Source: Alcaligenaceae bacterium
GTDB taxonomy: Bacteria; Pseudomonadota; Gammaproteobacteria; Burkholderiales; Burkholderiaceae_B
DNA: 51,239 bases
Reading direction: 5' to 3'
NCBI GenBank assembly: GCA_013416445.1
Contig: JACCER010000024.1
Coordinates: 1 to 51,239 of the forward strand
Shown: positions 26,022 through 35,472 of the stretch, in pieces
How the letters are laid out: every line of letters begins with the position of its first letter
Position numbering within the stretch: the first letter of the stretch is position 1
Translations under genes and position numbers: made by a program
The notes under the pieces: generated by a model
Told to the model about the DNA's origin: nothing
Seen by the model: only the letters and a program-made list of their open reading frames with translations
Database searches by the model: none

Positions 26022-26039
26022 TTCAAACAAACGTTTGAA
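26022..26039. promoter_or_regulatory. PsrA-type operator upstream of fadE
   Basis: TTCAAAC and GTTTGAA form perfect 7-bp arms with a 4-bp spacer. The core CAAAC-N4-GTTTG fits the consensus reported for PsrA, the TetR-family repressor of fatty-acid oxidation in Pseudomonas: (G/C)AAAC-N2-4-GTTT(G/C). It ends ten bases before the first ORF of the fad operon. Repression lifted by long-chain acyl-CoA is expected if a PsrA/FadR homologue exists. None is in this window. Confidence 0.7.
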
Positions 26040-26048
26040 CTAAGCCTT

Positions 26049-26282
26049 ATGGCCCCCCATCTGCTTCATCATCCGCGACACCATCTTGCGCGCTGCGGAA
26101 CACTTGTTCGTGCAGCCAGGCGGTGTTTCAGCGCCGCCGATACCCAACATCTACTCGCCCGGCTCATGAGCTTTCTGCTGGGCGGGTTACGCGCGCCCTT
26201 GCCGGACACCATCGCCGTTTTACCTCAGCCTAAACCTGAGCCTGTCGCCGCCAAGACCAAAGAAAACAGGAATCGCCCATGA
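26049..26282 (+). CDS. Possible 77-residue leader ORF coupled to fadE
   Basis: I do not recognise this frame (MAPHLLHHPRHHLARCGTLV...). It starts ten bases after the PsrA-type operator and its TGA overlaps the fadE ATG (ATGA), the usual sign of translational coupling. It is His/Arg-rich at first, with a hydrophobic middle (LLARLMSFLLGGL) and a Pro/Lys tail. No good ribosome site precedes the ATG. It may be a real small protein, a regulatory leader, or chance. Confidence 0.4.
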   Translation: MAPHLLHHPRHHLARCGTLVRAARRCFSAADTQHLLARLMSFLLGGLRAPLPDTIAVLPQPKPEPVAAKTKENRNRP

Positions 26283-28627
26283 GCACTTTGCTAATCTTAT
26301 TAGCCGCACTCGCCATCGCGGCATTTATCGTCCTGAACTCGCAACCTTTACGCCTCGCCCTGCTGTCGCGGCGCATATTCGATCTATACCGCAAGATACT
26401 CCCGCAAATGTCCGACACCGAACGCGAGGCCCTGGAAGCCGGCACTGTGTGGTGGGAAAGTGAACTGTTTCGCGGCAAGCCACAGTGGTCCAAACTGCAC
26501 GCCATACCTCGACCCACACTTACACAAGAAGAACGCGACTTCCTCGACAACGAGGTTGAAACCGCTTGCGCCATGATAGACGACTGGCAGGTCACTCACG
26601 AACTCCACGACATGCCCCAGCCGGTATGGCAGTACATCAAGGAAAACCGTTTCCTTAGCCTGATCATTCCCAAGGAATATGGCGGGCGCGGCTTCTCGGC
26701 CCTGGCGCACTCGCAAATCGTCACCAAGCTGTCGACCCGCAACTCGGCTTTGTCAGTGACCGTCATGGTCCCAAATTCCTTAGGCCCGGCGGAACTGCTG
26801 CTGCACTACGGCACCGATGAACAAAAAAAACATTATCTGCCGCGCCTGGCCACCGGCGAAGACATCCCCGCCTTCGCCCTGACCAGCCCCTGGGCTGGCT
26901 CAGACGCCGCTGCCATCCCCGATAGCGGCATCGTCTGCAAGGGCGAATGGCAGGGGCGCGAAGTAATCGGCATGCGCGTCACCTGGGACAAGCGCTATAT
27001 TACGCTGGCACCCGTATGCACACTGCTGGGCCTGGCTTTTCGCCTGTACGACCCCGACGGCTTGCTAGGCAACAAGAAAGACCTAGGCATTACCTGCGCC
27101 TTGGTGCCCGCCAGCCACCCCGGTGTTGAAACCGGTCGGCGCCACTATCCGCTGGATGCCATGTTCATGAACGGCCCCACACGCGGGACCGATGTCTTCA
27201 TGCCACTAGAGTTCATCATAGGCGGCGCCGACATGGCCGGGCAAGGCTGGCGCATGCTGATGGAATGCCTGGCCGCTGGTCGTTCAATTTCACTGCCATC
27301 GTCTTTTACCGGCATGGCCAAAATGACCACCCGCGCCGTGGGCGCCTACTGCCTGGTGCGCAGTCAGTTCCGCACACCGATAGGCAAGTTCGAAGGCATA
27401 GAAGAAGCCCTGGCACGCATAGGCGGCAACACCTACCTGATCGATGCCGCACGCACCATGACCGCCACCGCCGTCGACCTGGGTGAAAAGCCATCGGTGG
27501 TTTCGGCCATCGTCAAATACCATCTTACCGAGCGCGGCCGCAGCGTAGTCAACGACGGCATGGACATCATAGGCGGCAAAGGCATCTGCCTGGGGCCGCA
27601 AAACTTCCTGGGCCGCGCCTATCAGCAAATACCGGTAGGCATCACGGTGGAAGGCGCCAACATTCTTACTCGCAGCCTGATCATCTTCGGCCAGGGTGCA
27701 ATACGCTGCCATCCCTTTGTGCTGGCTGAGATGCGCGCGGCGCAACACCCCAGCCGCGAACAAGGCCTGCAAGACTTCGACCAGGCCTTCTGGGGGCATA
27801 TCCGCTTTACCTTGGGCAATGTGGCGCGTGCGCTGGGCCACGGCCTGACGGGCGCCCGCTTTGTAAAAATAGACACCTCAGTAGCACCTGAAATGGCCCG
27901 CTATTATCGCCAGCTCACCCGCTTTTCCAGCGTCTTCGCTGTATTTGCCGACACCGCCATGCTGGTGCTGGGCGGTTCACTGAAAATGCGCGAACGCCTG
28001 TCTGGCCGGCTGGGCGATATCTTGTCGCAAATGTATCTGGTATCGGCCACGCTCAAGCGTTTTGAAGACGATGGCCGCCACTCCGCCGACGCGCCCCTGG
28101 CGCATTGGGCCATACAAGACGCCATGCATAAACTGCAAGAAGCCTTTACCGGCGTACTGGCCAACTTCCCCAACCGCGCCGTCGCTGCCGGTTTGCGTAT
28201 GCTGGCTTTCCCGTTGGGCCACCCCTTTGCCGCCCCATCTGATAAGCTCGGCCAAAGCGTGGCGCGTTTGCTGACCAGCCCCAGCCCCACGCGCGACCGC
28301 CTGACCCACGACTGCTACGTGCCCCACGATGTCACCGAGCCCATAGGCGCCATTGAAGCCGCCTTTGCCGCCAGCATGGGCACCGCAACCATAGACGCCA
28401 AAATACGCCAGTTTGAAAAAAGCGGAAAACTGGCCAACAACCCGGCAGCCAATGTGCGTGATATCGCGCAGGCGGTGCATGCCGCAGGCGGCATCACCGA
28501 CCAGGAATACGCAACGATTCGTCACCGCAACGAATTACGCGACCGCGTCATTGCCGTGGACGACTTCCCCTTCGACCTGAAAAGCGCAGCAACGCAAGCT
28601 CCTGTGCCAGAACGCCACATTGCATAA
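26279..28627 (+). CDS. fadE: Acyl-CoA dehydrogenase FadE
   Basis: This 782-residue FAD enzyme does the first step of fatty-acid beta-oxidation, acyl-CoA to trans-2-enoyl-CoA. It has an N-terminal hydrophobic helix (LLILLAALAIAAFIVLN), then the acyl-CoA dehydrogenase domains with TSPWAGSDAAAIPD, IGKFEGIEEALARIGG and the conserved VEGANILTRSLIIFGQG. A C-terminal FadE-specific domain (DUF1974) covers the last 280 residues. E. coli FadE is 814 residues. It is the first clear gene of the fad operon. Confidence 0.94.
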   Translation: MSTLLILLAALAIAAFIVLNSQPLRLALLSRRIFDLYRKILPQMSDTEREALEAGTVWWESELFRGKPQWSKLHAIPRPTLTQEERDFLDNEVETACAMIDDWQVTHELHDMPQPVWQYIKENRFLSLIIPKEYGGRGFSALAHSQIVTKLSTRNSALSVTVMVPNSLGPAELLLHYGTDEQKKHYLPRLATGEDIPAFALTSPWAGSDAAAIPDSGIVCKGEWQGREVIGMRVTWDKRYITLAPVCTLLGLAFRLYDPDGLLGNKKDLGITCALVPASHPGVETGRRHYPLDAMFMNGPTRGTDVFMPLEFIIGGADMAGQGWRMLMECLAAGRSISLPSSFTGMAKMTTRAVGAYCLVRSQFRTPIGKFEGIEEALARIGGNTYLIDAARTMTATAVDLGEKPSVVSAIVKYHLTERGRSVVNDGMDIIGGKGICLGPQNFLGRAYQQIPVGITVEGANILTRSLIIFGQGAIRCHPFVLAEMRAAQHPSREQGLQDFDQAFWGHIRFTLGNVARALGHGLTGARFVKIDTSVAPEMARYYRQLTRFSSVFAVFADTAMLVLGGSLKMRERLSGRLGDILSQMYLVSATLKRFEDDGRHSADAPLAHWAIQDAMHKLQEAFTGVLANFPNRAVAAGLRMLAFPLGHPFAAPSDKLGQSVARLLTSPSPTRDRLTHDCYVPHDVTEPIGAIEAAFAASMGTATIDAKIRQFEKSGKLANNPAANVRDIAQAVHAAGGITDQEYATIRHRNELRDRVIAVDDFPFDLKSAATQAPVPERHIA

Positions 28628-28641
28628 GGACACCACCAAGC

Positions 28642-29940
28642 ATGGCCTTTGAACCGGTATATATCGTAGATGGGGCGCGCAGCCCTTTTCTAAAGGCGCG
28701 CAACACCCCCGGCCCGTTTGCCGCTTCCGACCTGGCTGTACAAACCGGCAGGGAATTGCTGTTGCGGCAAACCTTCAACCCCACCGATCTGGACGAAGTC
28801 ATTATCGGCTGTGCCGCCCCCTCGCCCGATGAAACCAATATCGGCCGTGTGGTGTCCCTGCGCCTGGGCTGCGGCCATAAGGTGCCGGGCTGGACGGTCA
28901 TGCGCAATTGCGCTTCTGGAATGCAGGCCCTTGATTCCGCGCTGATGTCCATCCAGACTGGGCGCTCTGGCCTGGTGCTGGCTGGCGGGGTCGACGCCTT
29001 GTCGCGCGCACCCATCTTGTTTTCTGACAGTATGGTCAATTGGCTGGCGGCATGGGGGAAAAGCCGTAGCCTGGGCCAGAAGCTGGCAACGCTCAAAAAA
29101 CTGCGCCCTGCTTATCTGGCGCCAGTCATCGGCCTGCTTAAAGGCCTGACCGACCCCGTCATAGGGCTATCTATGGGGCAGACCGCCGAAAACCTGGCGC
29201 ACCGCTTCAATATCAGCCGCACCGACATGGACAACTACGCCGTGCTCAGCCATCAGCGCGCGCTCAGCGCCCAGCAAGCCGGCATGTACACTGAAATTGT
29301 CGCTCTATCCGACCAAAAAGGCATGCTGTATGCCGAAGACGACGGCATACGCGCCGACTCGACCCCAGCCCGGCTGGCCAAACTGCGTCCCGTGTTCGAC
29401 AAGCCCTGGGGCAACATCACGGCGGGCAACAGCTCGCAGGTTAGCGACGGCGCTGCCTTGCTATTGCTGGCCTCCCAAGCCATTGTCGACCGCTACCGCT
29501 TGCAGCCACTGGGCCGCATCATCGATGCGCAATGGGCCGGCCTGGATCCAGCCACCATGGGCTTGGGCCCGGTACATGCTTCCACCCCCATTCTTGAGCG
29601 CCATCAACTGGGCCTGAATGACCTGGACTTATGGGAGATCAATGAAGCCTTTGCCGCCCAGGTGTTAGGCTGCAAAGCCGCCTGGAACGACGAGGCCTGG
29701 TGCCAGGAATTCCTGGGCCGCAGCACCCTGGGCGAACTTGATGCCGACAAGCTCAATGTAGACGGTGGCGCCATTGCCTTGGGCCATCCGGTAGGCGCCT
29801 CGGGCGCACGTATTGTGCTGCACCTGCTGAATGCACTGCATGCCCGCAAGCTCAAGCGCGGCATTGCCACCATCTGCATAGGCGGCGGCCAGGGCGGCGC
29901 CATGCTGATAGAAACCTGCAATGAAAAGGCAGCATCATGA
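28642..29940 (+). CDS. fadI: 3-ketoacyl-CoA thiolase (FadI/FadA type)
   Basis: This 432-residue thiolase cleaves 3-ketoacyl-CoA to acetyl-CoA and a shortened acyl-CoA. The nucleophile Cys90 lies in MRNCASGMQ. The C-terminal active-site motifs are GGAIALGHPVGASGAR and CIGGGQGGAML. The length (longer than FadA at about 390) and an inserted helical stretch fit the FadI group. An AAGGA lies about nine bases before the ATG, and the TGA overlaps the next ATG (ATGA). Confidence 0.92.
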   Translation: MAFEPVYIVDGARSPFLKARNTPGPFAASDLAVQTGRELLLRQTFNPTDLDEVIIGCAAPSPDETNIGRVVSLRLGCGHKVPGWTVMRNCASGMQALDSALMSIQTGRSGLVLAGGVDALSRAPILFSDSMVNWLAAWGKSRSLGQKLATLKKLRPAYLAPVIGLLKGLTDPVIGLSMGQTAENLAHRFNISRTDMDNYAVLSHQRALSAQQAGMYTEIVALSDQKGMLYAEDDGIRADSTPARLAKLRPVFDKPWGNITAGNSSQVSDGAALLLLASQAIVDRYRLQPLGRIIDAQWAGLDPATMGLGPVHASTPILERHQLGLNDLDLWEINEAFAAQVLGCKAAWNDEAWCQEFLGRSTLGELDADKLNVDGGAIALGHPVGASGARIVLHLLNALHARKLKRGIATICIGGGQGGAMLIETCNEKAAS

Positions 29941-31898
29941 CTCAAGCTTTTGCATCGCTCGGCCTGCAAAACTTCAGTTGCCAGGTCGATACCGACAACG
30001 TGGCATGGCTCGCCATTCATTGCCCCGACAGCCCGGTCAACCGTTTGTCGACGCAAGTCCTGAACGAACTCAGCCTGGCACTGGACTATTTCGAGCGCAA
30101 GCTGCCAGCTGGTCTAGTCATCCATTCCACCAAAGAAGCCGGTTTCATCGCCGGTGCCGACATCGACGAGTTCGGTGGCCTGGACACCCCAAAAAAGGCC
30201 AAAACACTGATATCGCGCGGCTGGACATTATTCAAGCGCCTGGCCCAAACCCCCTACCCCACACTGGCCCTCATACACGGCCACTGCCTGGGTGGCGGCC
30301 TTGAACTGGCCCTGGCCTGCCGCTATCGCCTGGTGGTCGATCAGCCTGGCACCTCGTTGTCCCTGCCCGAAGTCATGCTGGGCATCTTCCCCGGCTGGGG
30401 CGGCATGCTGCGCCTGCCGGCCCTAATAGGGGCGCCGGCCGCGCTCGACATGATGCTCAGTGGGCGCCCGCAAAATGCACGCAAGGCCTTCCGGCTAGGG
30501 CTGGCCGACGGCATTGTGGCGCCCAGGCTCATGCAGCAGGCCGCCCAGGCTCAGGTGCTTAGCGGCAAGCCGCGCCGCAAGGCCCGCGGCCTGCCTGCGT
30601 GGTTGAACCACCCGCTGGCCCGCTCTTTGGTGGCCAGGCAAACCATCAAAAAGCTCAACATGCGCGACCCGCATCATCATTACCTCGCACCACGCATTAT
30701 TCTAGAAATCTGGGCCAAGCATAAGGGCAACGCCCTGCATGCGCCTGCGCTGCTCGAGCAAATCATCTGCTCCGATACCGCACGCAACTTACTACGGGTA
30801 TTCCATTTGCAAGAACGCCTGAAAGCCTTGGTCAAACAGGGCAGCGTATTGCCAGCGGCCAAGCACGTGCACGTCATCGGCGCAGGCGTCATGGGCGGCG
30901 ACATCGCCGCATGGTGCGCGCTTAAAGGCCTGACCGTAACCCTGCAAGACCAAGATCGCGCCCGCATCGCCATGGCCCAGGGCCGCGCCAACACGCTATT
31001 CAAACGCAAAAAACAAGACCCGCGTGAAGCACGCGCCGCCGCCGACCGCCTGATTCCCGACCTGAACGGCAACGGCGTGCGCCACGCCGACGTAATCATT
31101 GAAGCCATTACCGAAAACGCCGATATCAAGCGCAGCCTATACGCACAAATAGAGCCGCTGATGAAGCCCGGCGCCATCCTGGCCACCAATACCTCCAGCC
31201 TGTCGCTGGAAGCACTGCGCACAGACCTGCAGGCGCCGCAACGCCTGATAGGCATCCATTTCTTTAACCCCGTTGCCAAAATGCCCCTGATCGAAGTCGT
31301 GGAAACGACAAGCATAGATCCCAAGGTAAAAGCTGCCACCTACGCCTTTGTAGGCCAGATCGACAAGCTGCCATTACCAGTGCTAAGCACGCCCGGCTTT
31401 TTGGTCAATGCCGTACTGGCGCCTTATATGCTGGAAGCCATGCGCTGCATAGACGAAGGCATCAAGCCTGAAACCATAGACGCCGCCATGCTGGCCTTTG
31501 GCATGCTTATGGGCCCGATAGAACTTATCGATACCGTGGGCCTGGACATTGCCCGCGATGCCGGGCGCCAGCTTTCCGACACTGCTGGCACCCCGGCCTG
31601 CCTGGAAGCCCATCTGGCCCGCAACGAACTCGGGCGCAAGTCTGGCCAGGGGTTTTATCAATGGAAAAACAACAAGCCAATCAAGCCAAGCGCCGGCGTC
31701 ATTCCCGCGGGCTTGGCGCAAAGGCTGATCACACCGCTTATAGACAAGACCAAGGAACAGGTCGACAAGCACATAGTTGCCGACCCTGACCTTGCTGACG
31801 CGGGGGTTATCTTCGGTACCGGCTTCGCGCCATTTACCGGCGGACCCATGCATTACCGAGCGCAATGCATCCAAGACCGTACTCCTAGGTCGGATTAA
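29937..31898 (+). CDS. fadJ: Enoyl-CoA hydratase / 3-hydroxyacyl-CoA dehydrogenase (FadJ type)
   Basis: This 653-residue bifunctional enzyme has a hydratase domain (about 1-200) with [23 protein letters not shown] and LPEVMLGIFPGWGG carrying the two Glu. The dehydrogenase domain has the Rossmann motif GAGVMGGDIA and HFFNPVAKMPLIEVV. It performs the two middle steps of beta-oxidation and works with the thiolase encoded just before. It is a little shorter than FadJ (about 710). The last residues (PRSD) and the stop come from a palindromic repeat at 31886. Confidence 0.92.
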   Translation: MTQAFASLGLQNFSCQVDTDNVAWLAIHCPDSPVNRLSTQVLNELSLALDYFERKLPAGLVIHSTKEAGFIAGADIDEFGGLDTPKKAKTLISRGWTLFKRLAQTPYPTLALIHGHCLGGGLELALACRYRLVVDQPGTSLSLPEVMLGIFPGWGGMLRLPALIGAPAALDMMLSGRPQNARKAFRLGLADGIVAPRLMQQAAQAQVLSGKPRRKARGLPAWLNHPLARSLVARQTIKKLNMRDPHHHYLAPRIILEIWAKHKGNALHAPALLEQIICSDTARNLLRVFHLQERLKALVKQGSVLPAAKHVHVIGAGVMGGDIAAWCALKGLTVTLQDQDRARIAMAQGRANTLFKRKKQDPREARAAADRLIPDLNGNGVRHADVIIEAITENADIKRSLYAQIEPLMKPGAILATNTSSLSLEALRTDLQAPQRLIGIHFFNPVAKMPLIEVVETTSIDPKVKAATYAFVGQIDKLPLPVLSTPGFLVNAVLAPYMLEAMRCIDEGIKPETIDAAMLAFGMLMGPIELIDTVGLDIARDAGRQLSDTAGTPACLEAHLARNELGRKSGQGFYQWKNNKPIKPSAGVIPAGLAQRLITPLIDKTKEQVDKHIVADPDLADAGVIFGTGFAPFTGGPMHYRAQCIQDRTPRSD

Positions 31899-31949
31899 CG
31901 CGAATGGCACTACGTAGGTCGGATTCGCGCGAAGCGTGTAATTCGACAA
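31886..31949. repeat. Interspersed palindromic repeat, double copy 5
   Basis: Two partial copies sit head to tail: TAGGTCGGATTAACGCG at 31886 and TAGGTCGGATTCGCGCG at 31915, the second with its right arm (GTGTAATTCGACAA). The first supplies the TAA stop of the fadJ-like gene. Confidence 0.78.
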
Positions 31950-32026
31950 AACACTATTTTTTAGCAAACTGCTTACCAATAAATTAACTCATCAGAGCAA
32001 GTTTCTGATCCAACCGGAGGTGGCTT

Positions 32027-33337
32027 ATGAAAGCAATATCATCCTTACGCATTATTCCTGCAGTCATACTTGGGCTGGGCGCAGCCAGCGTTCATGCAGC
32101 TGGTTTCCAATTGCTGGAACAAAATGCCAGCGGCCTGGGCAATGCCTATGCCGGCTCGGCTGCCATCGCTGATAACGCCAGCACTATCTTCTACAACCCC
32201 GCTGGCATGACCCGTCTGCCGGGCGTCAACGTGTCGGCCGGCTTCAACGCCATATTGCCTAGCTTCAAATTCAACAATCACGGCAGCACCGGCCCAGGCA
32301 GTTCGCCGGCACGCGGCAGCAACGGCGGCAATGCAGGCTCCCTGGCGCTTTTACCCAATGCTTATGTTTCCTGGGAACTCACCCCGAACTGGTACGCTGG
32401 CTTGGGCATAGGTGTACCCTTTGGCCTGATGACCGAATACGACGGCGACTGGACGGGCCGTCATCACTCCAAAAAATTCAGCATAGAAAGCATCAACGTC
32501 AACCCGTCCATTGCCTATAAGGTAAACGAACAGCTTTCACTGGGCGCCGGTGTCAACTGGATGCGTCTTGATGCCGAATTCAGCCGGGCCGCCGCCTTCC
32601 CTCCGAACAGTGGCGCCTTGGGCGACCTTGACGCCACCGTCAAATTGAAAGGCGATGCCTGGGGCTGGAACCTGGGCCTGCTGTATCAGATGACACCCGA
32701 AACACGCCTAGGCCTTTCCTACCGCTCGAAAATAAAAATAGACGCCAGCGGCAAAACCCGGGTCAGGAATAGTTCTGTCAACTCGGCCATACTGGGTCCA
32801 GCAACCGGGGGGCTGCTGCCGGGCAACGCCAACGCCAGCACCACAGTCGAGCTCCCCGACACCGCCGTCCTCAGCATCGTGCACGACCTGAACAGTCAGT
32901 GGCAGTTGCTGGGCGACATATCCTGGACGGGCTGGAGCAGCATCAAATCGCTGGATATCAAAAACACGGGCAACCCGGCCATTTCCAGCGATAGTCTTGA
33001 TCTGCGTTTCCGCGACACCTGGCGCATTGCCCTGGGTGCAAACTACAAGCTGAACCACCAGTGGATGCTCAAAGGGGGAATAGCCTGGGACCAATCCCCA
33101 GTCAACAGCAACAAATACCGGCCTACCTCATTGCCTGACAATGACCGCTATTGGCTGTCGGTTGGTGCACAATACAACCTCAATGAGCACACCACGATTG
33201 ATGTGGGCTATACCCATTTATTCCTGAAAAGCACCCGCATCGCCAACGACACCTCGGCGCTTGGAAAAGGCATAGTCAGGGGTGACTACGACTCTAACGT
33301 CAATATCTTCGGAGCACAGGTATCGCACCGCTTCTAA
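32027..33337 (+). CDS. fadL: FadL-family outer-membrane long-chain fatty acid transporter
   Basis: This 436-residue beta-barrel has a signal peptide (ending ASVHA) and the family hallmark AGFQLLEQNASGLGNAYAGSAA directly after it. NASTIFYNPAGMTRLPG follows. The C-terminus ends in the outer-membrane signature VSHRF with a terminal Phe. FadL carries long-chain fatty acids across the outer membrane to FadD. A CCGGAGG lies before the ATG. It sits between fadJ and fadD, separated from each by repeats, so it may have its own promoter. Confidence 0.94.
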   Translation: MKAISSLRIIPAVILGLGAASVHAAGFQLLEQNASGLGNAYAGSAAIADNASTIFYNPAGMTRLPGVNVSAGFNAILPSFKFNNHGSTGPGSSPARGSNGGNAGSLALLPNAYVSWELTPNWYAGLGIGVPFGLMTEYDGDWTGRHHSKKFSIESINVNPSIAYKVNEQLSLGAGVNWMRLDAEFSRAAAFPPNSGALGDLDATVKLKGDAWGWNLGLLYQMTPETRLGLSYRSKIKIDASGKTRVRNSSVNSAILGPATGGLLPGNANASTTVELPDTAVLSIVHDLNSQWQLLGDISWTGWSSIKSLDIKNTGNPAISSDSLDLRFRDTWRIALGANYKLNHQWMLKGGIAWDQSPVNSNKYRPTSLPDNDRYWLSVGAQYNLNEHTTIDVGYTHLFLKSTRIANDTSALGKGIVRGDYDSNVNIFGAQVSHRF

Positions 33338-33357
33338 GGAATAGTTGCGGCCTTGTT

Positions 33358-33394
33358 TTGTCGGATTAGCGTCCTCTGGCGCGTAATCCGACAA
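33358..33394. repeat. Interspersed palindromic repeat, copy 6
   Basis: TTGTCGGATTA and TAATCCGACAA are perfect 11-bp arms around a GCG-rich loop, between fadL and fadD. Confidence 0.87.
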
Positions 33395-33406
33395 ATATTC
33401 GCGCTA

Positions 33407-33420
33407 TTATTCAAGAATAA
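33407..33420. promoter_or_regulatory. Small dyad TTATTC-AA-GAATAA upstream of fadD
   Basis: Perfect 6-bp arms with a 2-bp spacer lie 32 bp upstream of the fadD ATG, inside a larger imperfect GCGC...GCGC dyad. It may be an operator, but AT-rich dyads of this size arise by chance. Confidence 0.3.
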
Positions 33421-33451
33421 GCGCCAAATAAAACAATAAGGGGTAGATACC

Positions 33452-35122
33452 ATGGAACGCATCTGGCTGGATCATTATCCACCCGGCATACCGGCCGACA
33501 TCACTGACGAAGCCAATTCCTACGCCTCGCTAACAGCCTTGCTTGAAGCATGCTGCACACAATACGCCGAAAGAATCGCCTATATCAGTATGGGTGCCAC
33601 CATGACCTACGCGCAACTGGATGCGTATTCACGCCACTTTGCCGCCTGGCTGCAATCCATAGGCGTTCAAAAGGGCGACCGCGTAGCGCTCATGATGCCT
33701 AACCTGCTGCAGTATCCGGTGTGCCTGTTTGGCGCCCTGCGCGCTGGCGCCGTGGTCGTCAACACCAACCCCATGTACACCGCCACCGAACTCGAACATC
33801 AGCTATCCGACTCCGGCACAAGCACCATCATCATTGCTGAAAACTTTGCCACTACCCTGCAAAAGGCGCTGTCCAAAACCGCCATCAAGCATATCGTCGT
33901 GACCTCGCTCGGCGATATGCTGGGTGCACTCAAAGGAACCATCACCAACCTGGTCGTGCGCCATGTGAAAAAACTGGTGCCCGCCTGGACCCTGCCTAAC
34001 ACCATCAGCTTCAAGCATGCATTGGCCGTAGGTAAAAAAGGCCGCTACACGCCTGTGCCGCTCAACCATGCCGACCTCGCCTTTTTGCAATATACCGGCG
34101 GCACCACCGGGGTAGCCAAAGGCGCCATGCTCACACATGGCAACATGGTGTCCAATGTATGCCAGGCACATGCCTGGGTCACGCCCTACGTCAGCAAAGA
34201 TACAGAATGCGTCGTTACCGCCCTGCCGCTTTATCACATCTTCGCACTCACCGCCAACTGCCTGACCTTCATGAAGCTAGGCGCGCAAAACCTGCTTATC
34301 GTCAACGCCCGAGACATTCCCGACCTGATCAAAAGCATGGGCAAAGTCAGGTTTACCGCCATTACCGGCGTGAATACATTGTTCAATGCCTTGCTGAACA
34401 ACCCGGCCTTTGCCCAACTTGATTTCTCGTCCTTACGCCTCACGCTAGGCGGCGGCATGGCCGTACAGGAAGTCATTGCACAGCGCTGGTTGAAGGTAAC
34501 CGGCAAACCGCTTGCGCAAGCCTATGGCCTTACCGAAACCTCGCCGGCGGTCACCATCAACCCGCTAGACAAACAGGCGTTCGACGGCTCTATAGGCTTG
34601 CCCGTACCTTCAACCGAAATTTCCATACGCGACCATCTCAGCCACGACCTGCCTCAGGGCGAAAGCGGTGAAATCTGTGTGCGTGGACCACAGGTAACCC
34701 CAGGCTACTGGAACCGCCCTGATGAAACCAGCAAGGTCTTCGACCCCGATGGTTTCCTGCATACCGGCGATATTGGCTATGTGAATCCCGAAGGCTATGT
34801 CTTTATTCTTGACCGCAAGAAAGACATGATATTGGTGTCGGGGTTTAATGTTTACCCCAACGAAGTCGAGGCCGTGGCCATGCAGCACCCTGATGTCCTG
34901 GAAGCTGCCGCCATAGGGGTGCCCGACGAGCACTCGGGTGAAGTCGTCAAGCTGTTTGTGATTCGCAAGAATAACAGCCTGACCGAGGAAGCCCTGATCA
35001 AGCATTGCCGCAGCATGCTGACCGGCTACAAAACACCTAAATCGGTGGAGTTCCGCGAGGACTTGCCGCGCACCAACGTAGGCAAGATATTGCGCCGCAA
35101 GCTGAAAGAAGAATACAAGTGA
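33452..35122 (+). CDS. fadD: Long-chain fatty acid-CoA ligase FadD
   Basis: This 556-residue AMP-forming ligase activates fatty acids as acyl-CoA. The P-loop YTGGTTGVAKGAMLTH is at about 214. The later motifs GLTETSP, DGFLHTGDIGYV and DRKKDMILVSGFNVYPNEVE are all present, as is the terminal catalytic Lys region (NVGKILRRKL). AAGGGG lies upstream of the ATG. It completes the uptake and activation part of the fad module. Confidence 0.94.
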   Translation: MERIWLDHYPPGIPADITDEANSYASLTALLEACCTQYAERIAYISMGATMTYAQLDAYSRHFAAWLQSIGVQKGDRVALMMPNLLQYPVCLFGALRAGAVVVNTNPMYTATELEHQLSDSGTSTIIIAENFATTLQKALSKTAIKHIVVTSLGDMLGALKGTITNLVVRHVKKLVPAWTLPNTISFKHALAVGKKGRYTPVPLNHADLAFLQYTGGTTGVAKGAMLTHGNMVSNVCQAHAWVTPYVSKDTECVVTALPLYHIFALTANCLTFMKLGAQNLLIVNARDIPDLIKSMGKVRFTAITGVNTLFNALLNNPAFAQLDFSSLRLTLGGGMAVQEVIAQRWLKVTGKPLAQAYGLTETSPAVTINPLDKQAFDGSIGLPVPSTEISIRDHLSHDLPQGESGEICVRGPQVTPGYWNRPDETSKVFDPDGFLHTGDIGYVNPEGYVFILDRKKDMILVSGFNVYPNEVEAVAMQHPDVLEAAAIGVPDEHSGEVVKLFVIRKNNSLTEEALIKHCRSMLTGYKTPKSVEFREDLPRTNVGKILRRKLKEEYK

Positions 35123-35159
35123 TGGCGATACTTTAGTGACGTTGTCTGGTTTTTATGAC

Positions 35160-35342
35160 GTTGTCCGGGGTGGGTGAAGCTCAGTGCGGCACGGCATGCT
35201 TGTTTCCGCGTCTGCCTCGTACAGCCGGGCGTCGGCCGAACTCGCTGCGCTCGGACAGCGGCCGCCGACATCCCCCGGCTTCCCTTCGTCAGCACGCGGC
35301 GCACGCCTACCGCCGCACTGAGCTTCACCCACCCCAGACAAC
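35160..35342. repeat. Inverted-repeat element A, 31-bp arms
   Basis: The ends 35160-35190 and 35312-35342 are reverse complements with one mismatch in 31 bases. Between them is a GC-rich interior of 121 bases with its own smaller dyad (GTCGGCCG...CGGCCGCCGAC). The shape fits a MITE-like non-autonomous element or a structured repeat. No transposase gene and no clear target duplication are visible. Confidence 0.65.
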
Positions 35343-35472
35343 TGCGCAATAGAAAATTGGACGGCCTCACAGCCTCACAGCCTCACGGCACGCGGCCTAG
35401 TGGTCTGAGTAGCTGGCTTTATTTGCGCGGCTGGTTGGTGATGTAATACTGCTCCAAATGTCGCTGATGCAA

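Larger units (their letters stand above)
25582..26048. other. Intergenic region between bcsE and the fad operon
   Basis: This divergent region of about 470 bases has no supported gene. It contains a candidate bcs promoter (25862-25892), a small hairpin CTGCA-ATA-TGCAG (25697-25709), one palindromic repeat and a PsrA-type operator. The predicted bcs leader would be near 300 bases, which leaves room for post-transcriptional control. Confidence 0.6.

Noticed and set aside
35364-35387. Triple CCTCACAG tandem considered as the start of a CRISPR or satellite array
   Set aside because: Only three 8-bp units without spacers are present, so it is a simple short tandem repeat.
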